DNA from: Epiperipatus broadwayi
Taxonomy: Eukaryota > Onychophora > Udeonychophora > Euonychophora > Peripatidae
DNA: 64,000 nucleotides
Direction: 5' to 3'
NCBI GenBank assembly: GCA_028023455.1
Contig: JAQFVV010006221.1
Location: 3,795,166 to 3,859,165, forward strand
Shown: one piece after another, positions 47,536 to 59,655 of the stretch
Numbering within the stretch: position 1 is the first letter of the stretch
Layout of the letters: each line of letters opens with the position of its first letter
Program-made: the position numbers and the translations under genes
The notes under the pieces: model-generated
The model's database searches: none
What the model was told of the DNA's origin: nothing
Seen by the model: only the letters and a program-made list of their open reading frames with translations

Positions 47536-47825
47536 GACTAGCCAATGTTTTCACTGCTACAAGCAGACTTCTCAAGTGAACTCACAACTCAACCAAACTC
47601 CAAAAAAGTTAAACTTTAAAATACAACCAATGGTTTCAGTGCTACAAGCAGACTTCTCAAGTGAAAAAAAATATAAACTTTAAAACACAACCAATAGTTT
47701 CATTGGACTTTTCAAGTGTTCACTTGAGAAGTCTGCTTGTAGCAGTGAAACCATTGGTTGTATTTTAGAGTTTATATTTTTTGACTAGTCTGGTTGGGTT
47801 GTGAGTTTTGGGTAAATTTGATTAT
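47536..47825. repeat. triplicated inverted motif cluster
   Basis: The block CACTGCTACAAGCAGACTTC plus TCAAGTG occurs at about 47552-47578 and 47639-47661 in one orientation. It occurs at about 47718-47744 in the opposite one (CACTTGAGAAGTCTGCTTGT). Flanking ACAACCAATGG / CCATTGGTTGT and AACTCACAAC / GTTGTGAGTT also pair. The result is a hairpin of about 100-bp arms preceded by an extra copy of one arm. The block has the shape GAGAAG-CTGC-TTGTA-GCAG-TGAAAC, similar in plan to the motif at 480-508. Confidence 0.75.
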
Positions 47826-49417
47826 TTATTGACTAGTTTAGCTTTACGTTTTTAATGTTAACTAATAATAAGTATAATATTACATATAATTTTATAGTGA
47901 TACACAATTAATAAGTAAATAATACAAAATATTATGTAACAGAGATAATCGTCTATAATAATAATAATATGAAAAAACAATGCAATAGATTACGTTTGTA
48001 TACATTTTTGATATTATACAGCATATGTATACAGAGTTGTATTTATACCTTTATCTTAGGCATAGAAAAGTTTTTGTAAAAACTTCTGTACATTAAATTT
48101 TAAATAAAAAATAAATTATGATATCTATTATTATTAATTTTTACTCGTATAATTATTTGATACAAACACACACAAAACATATATATTTATTGTTGGATTA
48201 TTGTCTTCTATTTAATTATCTTTACAAGGTTATTCCGGATATTTCCTTGTTTAATGAAAATATTTTTAATCTTACAAGATAATCATCCCGGAATTTATCC
48301 TCCCTATATACTATTTTCTTTAATTTTTCAATTATTATTTTTCTAGAAATACAAAATTATATATTTTCTAGAATTTATCTCTGATTGACAAAAGACATGT
48401 TTTTTTTTCATCAATTAAATAATATATCTGGCATATACATACATATTTGCGTCTAGAAATAAGTATATATGTCTGTTAAGAAATTAAATATTATTTAAAA
48501 TAAATAATGGTTCGATGTCAACCTATCTCCAAACCCAAATGAATAGCATGCATTTATTTGGACATCAAACCAATTATCTTTACTTGAAAACCACACTTTA
48601 TTATATGATGGATTTTGGGATAATAAGAAAAACAGCAAGTTTTAAAAATAGATAAATAAATTAGATTAATTAAATATGCACACGTTTTTTTCTTAAGTTT
48701 TATTATAAAATTAGAGCAGAATCTCCCCCTTCCCCCAAATTATGGATGATTAATCTTTTTGTCTTTATCTGTCCTAAATGTATATATTCTAGCAAATAAG
48801 TGTACCTCTCTTTTACTCTAGTTTAATGAATTAAGGTTTCCAATTGGGTGAAATTTGTAACCATTATAATCCAATCTGTTAAATTATGTAATTGCTTAAA
48901 ATGTCTTTTGACCATTGGTGTGATTTGCGCCCTATTATAATTTGGTTGTTATACTTATTTCTATTGCTTTTATTTCAATGTAATTTATTGTATCTTGATT
49001 AACTAGGGAATATTATAGTCAAGTTCTGTACCTTATATCAATTGTGTTCAACTCTAATAGCTATTGTCATCCAATGGGATTATCTATTTAACTTCCCTTT
49101 TGTATTATTCTCAATTTATCACCTTGCAATTATGATGCTGTCTTGAGTTGTCATACTGTAACCCATGAAACCCATGATATGTAATGCATGTAGATCATCA
49201 GCTACAATTTACTTGTGTATTCTCAGTCTTGTACTTTGTTCCATGAAATAAAGTTTCCTTTTGAAATGTAAAATAAATATTGATCATTTTAATGGGATTT
49301 TTGGAGGAATATTTTTGCTCTCTTATAAGACTATTTGTTTAACCATTCTTTAAGTTAAATATAGAACAGCTCTTAGTTTATTATTCCACACATATAAAGA
49401 TTGTAGACTATACATTA
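47826..49417. other. AT-rich sequence, nothing recognised
   Basis: No gene or motif is found. It contains a polyadenylation-like AATAAAGTTTCC near 49247. Confidence 0.5.
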
Positions 49418-49545
49418 ATACTTTAAATATGTGAAACTGAAAATATCACAATTCCTAAATAAGCCAATAAAATATTCCCTAACTAACAAGATTGTCTCAT
49501 AAAAAGTTATATATAATAATTAAAAAACTCTCATATGATGTAAAT
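49418..49545 (+). repeat. direct repeat, copy 1
   Basis: TTAATACTTTAAATATGTGA, ACAATTCCTAAATA and AAAGTTATATATAATAATTA recur in order at 49723-49840. The pair is about 305 bp apart and moderately diverged. Confidence 0.65.
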
Positions 49546-49722
49546 TCAAGTATGAATACTTTTGATGAAATTTGTCTACTCTGTGAACATTTTTAGACAA
49601 CCATACAACTAAGCAATCTACCAATTAAAAACTGATATTGTAAAGTGAAATTATGTTATTTAGTAGTAGTATGTGCCTGTCCCATTATTAAACCGAAAGA
49701 TGCAGATTAATGGACATATATT

Positions 49723-49840
49723 AGTCATTAATACTTTATATGTGTGAAAATTCATAATTCCTAAATATTTTCATAAACAAACAAGTCATTTAAAGAGTTA
49801 TGTATAATAATTAGAAGATTTTTCATAGCTTTAAAATGTT
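49723..49840 (+). repeat. direct repeat, copy 2
   Basis: Partner of 49418-49545: TTAATACTTTATATGTGTGA, CATAATTCCTAAATA, AGAGTTATGTATAATAATTA. It is probably a tandem duplication with later drift. Confidence 0.65.
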
Positions 49841-50735
49841 GTATTAAAAATTAATATGATTTTTCTATTATTTTTAAAAACAAATTTTAGCAGTGCTAAT
49901 TACTGTATTACCATATCTGAAATTTACCTAAAGAAATAGACAGAAATCCTGTTATAATTATCAATATTTATTTCTAAAAGCCTGTGAAATTCTTCTAATT
50001 ATTATGTAACCGGTTTATATTTTGTTTACTTGTGAAAACACTTAGGAAGTTATTAAATTTCCACACACATATAAAATATTGATATTTGAATTATTACCCT
50101 TATTTAATGAAATGTTCCCCCCTTTTGGATTAAATGTAAGTCATATAATACTATTACTAGATAATGTTATATTAGTTTTCAATATCAACTTTTAATTGGC
50201 TGTTTACCTGATGACACCATTGCTGAAAGTAAACTAAAAATACATATTAAAAATTATGTTAATTATTCAGTATATTTATGTATATATTTTTTAGAATAAT
50301 ATTATCATTACATGTATTAAATGTTTAAACAACTAAATCTTTTCATCAGAAACAAAAACCATACTTTCTTTTTAAATACTGTGAATATGTATTGTTTGGG
50401 ACTTAAACTTTCATCATGTTTGCAATCAAATATATACGATAAATTAAAGTCAATATTAATACATCTTTATGCACAAACAAAGCATTGCAACATTAATAAT
50501 AATAATGTATATTCCATGGTAAGCACTTTTGTTAAAAGCAACTGTCTTATATAAAATAAAAATAGAAATATGAAATATACATTTTTAAGTGTGTGTGTTT
50601 AAAATGCACCCACTTGCACTCTATTAAAGGTTTGTTCACCACTAGGTCTCTATTGGTAATGAAGCAGATCTTGTTACTGCTTTTAATTTATTATATTTTA
50701 ATGACAAAGTAATAATAATTTTTAATCATATATAT
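49841..50735. other. AT-rich sequence
   Basis: No gene is recognised. One open frame (50321-50551) lacks any recognisable domain. Confidence 0.45.
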
Positions 50736-50736
50736 A

Positions 50737-50796
50737 TATCACATGATCGCCATTTCTTATGCTTGCTTATAACTGTTACTACTCTGGCTTGTCTTT
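50737..50796 (-). repeat. hairpin family A, constant-end fragment
   Basis: ATCACATGATCGCCATTTC followed by ATGCTTGCTTATAACTGTTA is the complement of the A1 right end (TAACAGTTATGTGCTAGC...GATGGTGATCATGTGAT). The rest of the element is missing. Confidence 0.6.
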
Positions 50797-50872
50797 TATT
50801 ATATCTTTATTTATATGTATTTAAATAGAATGGGGAAGTATGGAGATGTTTATTATATCTATAAAGATATTA
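50797..50872 (+). repeat. direct repeat bracketing family A/B insertions, copy 1
   Basis: CTTTTATTATATCTTTATTT continues ATATGTATTTAAATAGAATG and GTATGGAGATGTTTATTATA. It recurs at 51276-51345. Confidence 0.75.
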
Positions 50873-51128
50873 CATACGGGACAAAGAAAGGTGAATAATT
50901 CCGTATGTGTAAATTTAAAAAAAAATCAGATATATTAATCTTTAATTGAGATTTGAAGTTTATATCTGGGCTAGAGATAATCTTTAGTTTCGAAAATGAT
51001 TAGTAATAATCATTAGTGTATTTATCTGAAATGGATGGCGTCAAAGTTGTGAGTGTTGGAAGTTTGACAATGGTAAATGAAAATGTAACAATTTACTCTA
51101 GATAAATAATTTGCATATAATAAAGATG

Positions 51129-51211
51129 TATATGAGAGATTAAACAAAGGCACAACTCTCCATACAGTAGTGCTAGTATAGAGATGGTGATCATGTGATG
51201 TTATATGAGAG
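51129..51211 (+). mobile_element. hairpin family A, minimal copy A5 with 10-bp TSD
   Basis: TATATGAGAG flanks a 63-bp insert (51139-51201) at 51129-51138 and 51202-51211. The insert is just the left end (AGGCACAACTCTCCATACAG) joined to the constant end (GATGGTGATCATGTGATG). All of the hairpin body is gone, so these two ends are evidently enough to have been inserted, or the deletion came later. Confidence 0.85.
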
Positions 51212-51215
51212 TTTG

Positions 51216-51285
51216 TGACTTGGGCCAATTGATGAGTGCTGATTCGGCACGAAATGCATCTTGGGGGTTATTTGTCTTTTATTAT
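51216..51285 (+). repeat. hairpin family B fragment (B7)
   Basis: TTGATGAGTGCTGATTCGGC, ACGAAATGCATCTTGG and TTATTTGTCTTTT match the right arm of B1 near 5945-6000. It lies 5 bp after the family A minimal copy. Confidence 0.65.
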
Positions 51286-51345
51286 ATATTTATTTATATG
51301 TATTTAAAAAGAATGTGAAAGTATGGAGATGTTTATTATATCGAT
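51276..51345 (+). repeat. direct repeat bracketing family A/B insertions, copy 2
   Basis: Second copy of 50797-50872 with a few changes (ATCTTTA to ATATTTA, TAGAATGGGG to AAGAATGTGA). Confidence 0.75.
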
Positions 51346-51419
51346 ACATATAGAGAGTTTGGCCTGTTTTAATATATATATATTGTAAGTGAATACAAAT
51401 GAGGGTATGCTCTTTTTTT

Positions 51420-53600
51420 AATGTCCCACAGATTTGGAAGCCATTTGTAACTGAATAAATATAATAACAATGGGAAATGAAAACTTTAATATAATATGAA
51501 TAAAAATATAGCCCAATTATTGATTTCCATTTGTAACTGAATAAAAATATACCCTGAAATTGAACACCCTTTGTAACTGAATAAAAATATGGATCATACT
51601 GTATCATTAGTCACAGTCTAATTATTAATTACCATTTGCAACAAAATAAAAATGTGAACTAAGGAAGAACAATCCTAATTTAATATTGCCCATGAATTAT
51701 AGCATCACTTGTAACAAAATAAAAACAATAAACTTTAAAGTGAATATTAATCAATATATAATGATATAACACTTAATTGAATAAAACAATAATAATCTTT
51801 GTTGTAGCTTCATGAATTCAAATAACATTTAGAACGAATAGAAAATAAAACAAAATTATTATTTCAAACTACCCTAAAAAAATTTTTTTTACAATAGATT
51901 AAAGATAAAACAATAAAACCAAATATAATCTTATAAACAATGATCTATGTCCATTATATAACCTCATAATAGAATAAAACTAATGACAAAGGATTAGACA
52001 GATAAACCTTAATATTCCTTATGAGTCAAAACACTATTTATAATAATATAAACTTATACTACAAGTTAAACGTTATTTATATTTATATTTAAATGAAATG
52101 ATTCATGAATGGATGAGATAATAATTTAATATGCCCTACAAATCTAAAATATTGATAACTGATTTCTAATTATAACTAAATAAAATAAAAATAATGTGAA
52201 CTGGGCCATGCTACTCTACTAATACCAAATGCTCTTATTAATTAAGTCAATTATAATAAGCTTAAATACTCAGTAATACTACAAAATCAATTAACCTAAC
52301 ATATCTCTCCACGTTCATCAACTTATAAATAAAATCTTATTAAATAACATTAAAATTTATAACATGCAATCACATCAATATGATAGATTCCTATCTCATG
52401 CTTATTCAAACACAATTGACAAATCATATCCACTTACTTTTCAGTTTAATAAAGGTAAGTTGTTAAAACTTTAGATTATAATTATTAAAACATATGAAAG
52501 ATTATTAGGGTTTATTATAATCAAATATTAATATTAAAATGTAATATCTAACCTAATTTACGATTTGCCTCAATGAACTTTAAATATAACTGAAGCAAAT
52601 CACTATAATTTGAATCAGAATAAGATATATTATTATTACCAGCTTTATAACAGAATAAAATTATAATCTTTGTGACTGTACACTAACTTAATATAATATA
52701 TTCACTTTAATCAATAATGACAAAATAAAATATGCAAACATTTTATTGCAACTGCCTTTACTCATCTTCATTAATTATCATATTTGTAATTTTATCGAGC
52801 ATTGAGTCAATTCATATATAATTTCTACCTTAATACAACTGTTACTTGTCACTAACAAAATAATTACAATAAGCTTCTAATTACTTATTAAATATTTAAA
52901 AATGTCAAATCAATTAATTTATTGGCATATAAAAATTTATATCTGGTTAGATAATAAACATTAGATTCAATACAAAGAAAATGATATGCAATTATACTCT
53001 CTTAACTATCCTGTGGTTTATGTTATGAACTATTTTGTAACTGCTTCTAATAAATTATAATGGTATAATCAATTAATAAATATTGTCTCATCCACATACG
53101 ATTAACAAATAAACTAGCAATGTAAAATTAAATAACAACCAAGCAATTTCACTTGTTTTAAATTAATTCAAATTTTACTAATAAACAGTAAAAATTAACC
53201 CAAAAAATATATATGTCAAATCATTTAAGATATATACATATGATCCAATTATGCCTTATGCAATAGATTCTTAATTAAATGGGTGATTGTACATTGAATT
53301 AAATAGATGATTGTATGTTGAACTTCATTATCAAATGCTAAATTTAAAATGTATATTTATGTAACACAAACATGTTGTAATACAGATACATCTTTCAAAA
53401 TATAAGACAGTCAATAACATTCTTAATCTTTATGTATAAAAAAAATATTTAATAGCAATAAAAAATATATACTAAAGATGAATCTATGTATTTATTCATG
53501 TTATTTTAAGAGAATAAAATGAATGCTTGAAGTTAATTCATAATCAACTAATAAGAAGATAAATATATTTTAAAATTAAAAATAATAATTACTAAGCTAT
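51420..53600. repeat. degenerate A-rich periodic tract
   Basis: A phrase like TTTGTAACTGAATAAAAATA recurs at about 51446, 51531 and 51571. Weaker forms (TTGCAACAAAATAAAAA, TTGTAACAAAATAAAAAC) occur at about 51634 and 51708. Looser AATAAAA-centred echoes continue to about 53160. It looks like an old tandem array of roughly 60-90-bp units that has decayed to the right. No open frame is meaningful here. Confidence 0.5.
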
Positions 53601-53666
53601 GAAATATAAATTTGAATTAAGAAAAACATAACTCTCTTAAACTTTAACCTATACAATTATATATTC

Positions 53667-53972
<306 letters not shown>

Positions 53973-54065
53973 TTAATTTAATTTAATTTAGTACATTTAA
54001 CAGATTTTACATCCAAACAAAAATGCACAGCTAATCTAGTTCACAAAGCATTTGCAGAGTTATTT

Positions 54066-54500
54066 TCACAGTAGTCCTAAATGTTTTATCATCTGTTTCA
54101 AATATATTAACAGCATTAAAGTATTTATTGTACAATCTAATCTTACTAATGCTGAATTTTTTAATGTTTCATTTTTAAATTTTGGAATATTATACATATT
54201 TTTTGATCTCATATTCTTTATCTTTAGCTTAAATGATAATGTTGTTTGGCAACTTCTCACATCTATTATATCTTATGTAATTTTTTTTAAATACTTTATA
54301 TCAGTATAGATTCGTCTTTTGTAGAGTGCATTGTTGTCACATATTATTTCTGATTTAATGTATCTGAAAAAATTTTTATAAACCTTTTCCAGTGATAATC
54401 TATTATTTAATTTATATGAGTTCCAGATCAAAGATCCATAATTTAAAATAGGTAAGACCAATGTATGAAACAAATACACACATGTATTTTTCTTAAACAT
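54066..54500 (-). pseudogene. LINE ORF2 C-terminal region
   Basis: Frames 54273-54500 and 54066-54260 give LVLPILNYGSLIWN, the conserved post-RT segment, then a C-terminal stretch with KNMYNIPKFKNETLKNSALV. This resembles the usual end of Jockey-like proteins. The two frames are offset, so at least one frameshift lies near 54265. Confidence 0.75.
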
Positions 54501-54586
54501 TTTACAGTTTTCTGATAATTAAACCCATTATTTTATAACTTTTTGTAATAATATTTTGAATATTATTATTAAATGTTCCATTATTA

Positions 54587-55447
54587 TTAAAAAAAACCAA
54601 AATCTTTATGATCTTCTTTTCTTGAATTACTTTTTGAGTTTAGTGTATAATTAAACAGACTTGTAGATGATTTTTTAGAAAACGATATGATACAACATTT
54701 TTCAATGTTAATTTCCGTATAGTTTGCCACACACCAATCCTGAAAATTTTTGATACCAGACTGCAAAATCTTCTGATCATCAAAATTCTTAATAGTTTTA
54801 TACAGTTTAATATCATCTGCAAAGCAGAGAATGTCAGAACCACTTACATACTGTTTATATCCAAAGAATAACTGAAAAAAGCAGTGTCCAAGTATACTTT
54901 CTTGAGGCACTCCAGCATTACTAAAATATGTGTATGATTTTGCAGACCCAAAAGATACAAAATTAGATCTATTTGAGACAAAAGATACAAACCACTGCAA
55001 AAGTTCACAACTAAAAACAATCGTGTGCAACTTACTAATCAATCTAGAGTGATCTACTTGGACAAATGCTTTGCTTAAATCAAAATAAATCACATCTAGC
55101 TGTAATCTGTTATCAATTGGATTTGCAATAGCATCTTGAATATGTATCAAATTAGTCTCAACAGATCTACCTGGGATAAAACCATGTTGTGTTTTAGATA
55201 AATATTTATATACTTTATTTATTATCTTGTTATACACACATTTTTCAAATATTTTTCCAGCTACACATAATAATGAAATAGGTCTATAATTACTAACATC
55301 ATTTGATTTGATTTTTGGTATTGGTATAACTTTTGCAACATTCCAATAATCAGGAAAAACACCCTGCTGTAAAGAGATATTAAAAATATAACAAAGCACT
55401 GGAGCTAGCAGTTCAGCACATCCTTTATAAATAAAAACAGGTAGCAT
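54587..55447 (-). pseudogene. LINE reverse transcriptase domain
   Basis: A 286-codon open frame. From the N-terminus: PDYWNVAKVIPIPK, SNYRPISLL (fingers), TQHGFIPGRS, FDLSKAFVQVDH (motif A; the usual D-Q-V-D has V-Q-V-D here, but the first catalytic Asp is kept), GVPQESILG (motif B; the usual G-S-I-L has E-S) and FADDIKLY (motif C, both Asp kept). A polymerase core is thus largely intact apart from two substitutions. The frame closes at about 54587 after the thumb. The upstream portion of the protein is in another frame. Confidence 0.88.
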
Positions 55448-56348
55448 ATCATATCCAAAACTTTTTTTATTTTTAAGCTGTTTTCATATGTCATAGCATC
55501 TGCCGTTTTATTGCTAATAAAATGTCATTATAACTTAATGAGTCAATAACTATCAAATCATTACTTTTAAAAGCAGATTTAACTGTATATGATTTAGATG
55601 GTGCATTTTTCTCTGTACATGATGAGAAATAGTTGGCAAAAACATCATTGTCAATTGACATTTTATTTTTACACCAGAATGCTTTTTAATCAATAACCAA
55701 AAGTAATTTGAATTCCACTTTATGTTGTTCTCTAGTTTCTCAATATATCTTTTGAAATCAATTTTTTCTATGGTTTTAAATAATCTTCTAAAATTTATAA
55801 AGTTATTATAACATATTATTGATCCTGATTTCTTAAACAACTTATGATGCTTATATTTTCTTTTGTAAATACAGATCAATTTCTTAGAGAACCAAGGAGG
55901 ATATTTTTTAGATGATTCATAGCATAATGGTATTCTATTATTTAAAATGTTTTGCATAATTTTTTGAAACAGATGTACTGCCTCATTTACATTTGGGAAA
56001 CAATATATTTGGTCCCAATCAGCATACTTGATGTCACAATATAAATTATAATAATCACCAAGTTTATAATTTCTATTTGAAGTTATCATACCTTTATTTA
56101 ATGATATGTGTTTGACATAAACAAAAAACTCAATTGCTGTGTGATGAGAGTCTTCCTCCAATAATGGCTGCACACTATGCCTCACATCTACATCATTAAA
56201 GTTAATTAATATAAAATCTAGAACACATCCATTATTATTTTTAACTGATTTCTTTGTACTACACCAGTTATATTCATAAATTCTATAATTCTTTATCCTT
56301 TATTTATTTCATTACTGCCTAATCCAGTTATTTTATCTGCTGTCATTA
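55448..56348 (-). pseudogene. LINE endonuclease end and linker
   Basis: The frame 55553-56185 carries the linker between endonuclease and RT: residues such as DWDQIYCFPNVNEAV, YPPWFSKKL and KLENNIKWNSNYFW are typical of the region. Between 56185 and 56350 the expected endonuclease end (NNGCVLDFILINF, HHTAIEF) is split over two frames. A frameshift also separates this from the RT frame near 55450-55500. Confidence 0.75.
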
Positions 56349-56352
56349 CATA

Positions 56353-56800
56353 TCATGCATTAAAGTCACCACAGATCAAAATATTGTGCTTGTAATTAAG
56401 TAAATATTTTTCCAATTTCTCCAAATCATTATTTAGTTCAATTATATTAATATAAGGAGGAATATATATATTCCCAACCAGAAACAATTGAGATCCTAAT
56501 ATTATTTTAATCCAAATAGAATCAACAAAATTCAGTTCTATATTTATTTGATTGGTTACAATGTTGTTTTTAACTGTCAATAAAACACCTCCACCTCTTG
56601 AAAGCTTAGAGTTTACACGATCATGTCTATATAGTAAATAGCTATGATCCACAACCTGATCAGTAACAAATTGATCATTCAACCATGTTTCTGTCAAGGC
56701 TATTAGATCATATTCTTCTGCAAGAACATCATGTTTCAATAACTGACATTTAGTTCTTAACCCTCTAACATTTTGAATATAACAGCAGAAAATGTTACTT
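56353..56800 (-). pseudogene. LINE endonuclease (APE-type) N-terminal part
   Basis: Reading from about 56800: YIQNVRGLRTK, LIALTETWLN (catalytic Glu), RGGGVLL and ICGDFNA. These match apurinic/apyrimidinic-type endonucleases of LINEs in order. A TGA at 56350-56352 cuts the frame directly after GDFNA. The 5' end lies only about 60 bp from the (TAA)n array, so ORF1 and any 5' UTR are missing. Confidence 0.85.
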
Positions 56801-56863
56801 TTATTAATTAACTTCTTATTACCATTGTTATGTGAAGAATTTTTATATATTCTTTTACAATCT

Positions 56864-57215
<352 letters not shown>

Positions 57216-57796
57216 AAAATAAAAAATATATTAGTATATGATCTCATCAAATGTCTTCAGATATGACATTTCCAAAATAGTATCAAAATTCTCATGTCTA
57301 TTTCTTAAATCACAATCCAATGATGTTTTGTTATTCCAGAAAAAATAGTAATATCATAAAAAGATATTAGATTCAAAGCACATTTTATTAATTCTGATAT
57401 TTTTCAAATATCAAATTATTTTTTCATTTAGCAGGTATTCAATCTATGTGACATTATTAGAATACAAACATTAGTTTATATCCATGACAATGCAATGTAA
57501 ATATCTTTACCTTTAACAAGTATTTAATTTATAAAACATTACAAGTGTGAACATATGCTAGTTTTATCCATGATGATGTTATGGAAATTAAATCAATTTC
57601 ATAAAATTATATCGGCAGGTATTATTATGTAATAAGATCTTTATTTATGGAACACTGGCTAAAATTGACCAAAGATTTAATGTGGAGTGTTGCTATAGTA
57701 CGGGAATCTAAGAACATTTGCACCGGAAAAGATTTACATGTCATTTAAGTAAATGCAGAGAAAAGTGACTTTAAGCATTTTTTTATAAAAAAAATT
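57216..57796. other. AT-rich spacer
   Basis: No gene is recognised. Confidence 0.5.
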
Positions 57797-57887
57797 GTCA
57801 AGCATTGGTTGCCTAGTGGTTAGCATAGCTACCTTCCAAGCAGTTGGCACAGGTTCGCTTCCTGGTCAACGCATTTGATATATGAAA
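57797..57887 (+). mobile_element. tRNA-derived SINE, type 1 (diverged)
   Basis: GTCAAGCATTGGTTGCCTAG, TGGTTAGCATAGCTACC and B box CAGGTTCGCTTCCTGG, then GCATTTGATATATGAAA. It begins with the same GTCAAGCATTG as 9151-9260 and keeps the family tail. An A-rich/TA run follows. Confidence 0.65.
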
Positions 57888-58867
57888 TATATATATATTA
57901 AATCATTTAAAATTAAATTTATCCATCTTGAATAGTATCAAAAAAAAAAAGAAAAAATAACTTTTCCATCAGATAAATTTATGGAAATTAGGCTTAACTT
58001 CTCCAAATCAGTGATTGGTTGTCTGTTGTCAATTAAAAAAGATTATAAATAGGACTAAACATTTTAAACTCTCACTCTCTCTTGTATCTTGGCTTTAATA
58101 GAAGCAGAACTAAGTTCTTCCATATAATTTATTTTTGTTTTTAAAAGTACATGATTATTAAATGGATAGAATGTTGGAGTAAAAGCAATAGTATTCATCC
58201 ATTAACTGGGCAGGTTTATTAATAATTTTTGAGAGATAATTATTGAATGAATGAAAATTAATTTTTAGCATTTAAAAATCATCAGAATATTTCTTTGCTT
58301 TTAAAAAATGATATTACCTACTTTTCAATGATGAAGCCCAAATGCTAACAACATAATTCAGTTCTACTTTTTTTTTTTGCATCACTTATTATTCATTGCA
58401 TTTGTTCACAAGAATCCCATGCCTCCTTAGCTATGTCTGGCATAACTAGACCTAGGTAAGTCAGGTTGTAGTGAGATGGAACTCTAGTGGTGCCGTTTGG
58501 AAAACCAAACACAGAAATGTCTAGATGCTTCCAGTCTCTATTGTGCTACATCCTCTGATGAACAGGAAATATTGTTGCAGTGGAGGGGGGGGATAACATC
58601 TGCATTGGAGAATGCCAATCGATAGTTCCTTCCTCCAACATGCTCATCAGGAAATTGTTACAACCGAGGTAATAAAGAGGTTGTACAGGTCCGGTTACAA
58701 TATATATATTAAAATGGAATTATTTCATTCCAGAATTATTTTAATTAGTTTGGAAAAATGGAAAAGATAGGTCAATATATAATATAAATTTGAAAGAGAG
58801 TAGAACAACCAATTAGAAGGATAATAAGTAAAGATTTTATAATATTTAAGTATCTTTTGAAAATATA
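57888..58867. other. unrecognised sequence with a GC-richer patch
   Basis: The part 58410-58700 is clearly less AT-rich. Read on the minus strand it begins TTGTAACCGGACC, like an LTR start, but no matching second copy or pol sequence is in the window. Its identity is unknown. Confidence 0.35.
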
Positions 58868-59655
58868 TGAGAGGTACCCAAAAGTAACTATAATTTTATA
58901 ATAAAAATGTTTATTTATCTTTAACTGTTATAAATTTAATCTCCTTCAAAGTATCGTCTAATTAATACAATATCCTAATCTAAACATGATTTTCACTTTT
59001 CAACATAATCTGGAAACACAAAATGAAGCCTTTTAATGTAGTCTGCAAAAAAATAGGTATTTTTTATTTGAGAGAATGTTTTCAGATCAAGCAGATATGA
59101 CTCATAGTTAAGTTGGGTCATTCTGAATTTAATTAAAATTGTTTCAAATTCAAGACTGTTGTGCAGAGGCATTGCAGTGGTGAAGCTAGTACTCTTCATT
59201 GGGCCACAAAATGGGGCATTCACATCGCACAAATGTTTCAGAACTTGACTATTACAAACAAATTCTGAGAGAAAAATCTCATTTGCATAAAAAATCAGTA
59301 GTATCTTGACATTGGACCTCACTCTCCATGCTTTCTGGGATGTGGTAAATTTGACACTTTCATTAAATGACATGTATATTTGTGTTTACCCCAGAATGTT
59401 TTTTTTTTGTAATCTGTTCCAAGCATTATAACTTTTTTCTACCATTTTCCCTAAAAGAAAACAGAATTTCACATTATTCCAACTTTTCAGCCATTACAAA
59501 AATTGACAAATACACAGAAAAAAAAGTGGTATGTGGCACCACAATTTCATACAGTAATGCCATTTAGCACAACATGTATGTAGTAGCAAAAACATGTACG
59601 ACAACAGGCGCACTTACCCAAGAACAATTCTGGTTATTTTAGGGTTTCTCTTGTG
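58868..59655 (-). mobile_element. mariner-like element relic
   Basis: The left end (TGAGAGGTACCCAAAAGTAA from about 58868) and the complement of the right end (GAGAAACCCTAAAATAACC, about 59632-59650) form diverged terminal inverted repeats of about 28 bp. TA lies close to each outer boundary. The element is about 790 bp, short of the 1.2-1.3 kb usual for a full mariner-type element, so an internal deletion is likely. It carries a transposase C-terminal relic (58930-59373). Confidence 0.6.
58935..59373 (-). pseudogene. mariner/SETMAR-like transposase C-terminal relic
   Basis: A frame of 126 codons (58993-59373). Residues 18-35 read VRSNVKILLIFYANEIFLSE, like the region around the first strands after the catalytic start. 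Then TTAMPLHN and QLNYESYLLDL correspond to the H-P-P-Y-S-P-D-L block with its Asp kept. SQIKNTYFFADYIKR corresponds to the following K-x-L-x-G-R-R-F-x-D segment. The end motif RRYFEGD-stop is seen in another frame at about 58935-58970, showing a frameshift. Several catalytic neighbours are changed, so it is inactive. Confidence 0.55.

Larger units (their letters stand above)
53973..56863 (-). mobile_element. Jockey-like non-LTR retrotransposon (LINE), 5'-truncated
   Basis: About 2.9 kb on the minus strand, carrying endonuclease, linker, reverse transcriptase and C-terminal end in LINE order, but no ORF1. Its 3' end (lower coordinates) runs into a (TTAAA)n-like tail and then the (TAA)n array at 53762-53972. 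Its 5' end meets another (TAA)n array at 56864-57215, in the same orientation and register. It is bounded on both sides by TAA repeats, so either it inserted into a TAA array or the array expanded from its tail and target duplication. The gene is broken by stops and frameshifts. Confidence 0.9.

Noticed and set aside
58410-58700. LTR-like start TTGTAACCGGACC on the minus strand
   Set aside because: No second copy, no primer site and no pol sequence nearby; kept only as an unexplained GC-richer patch.
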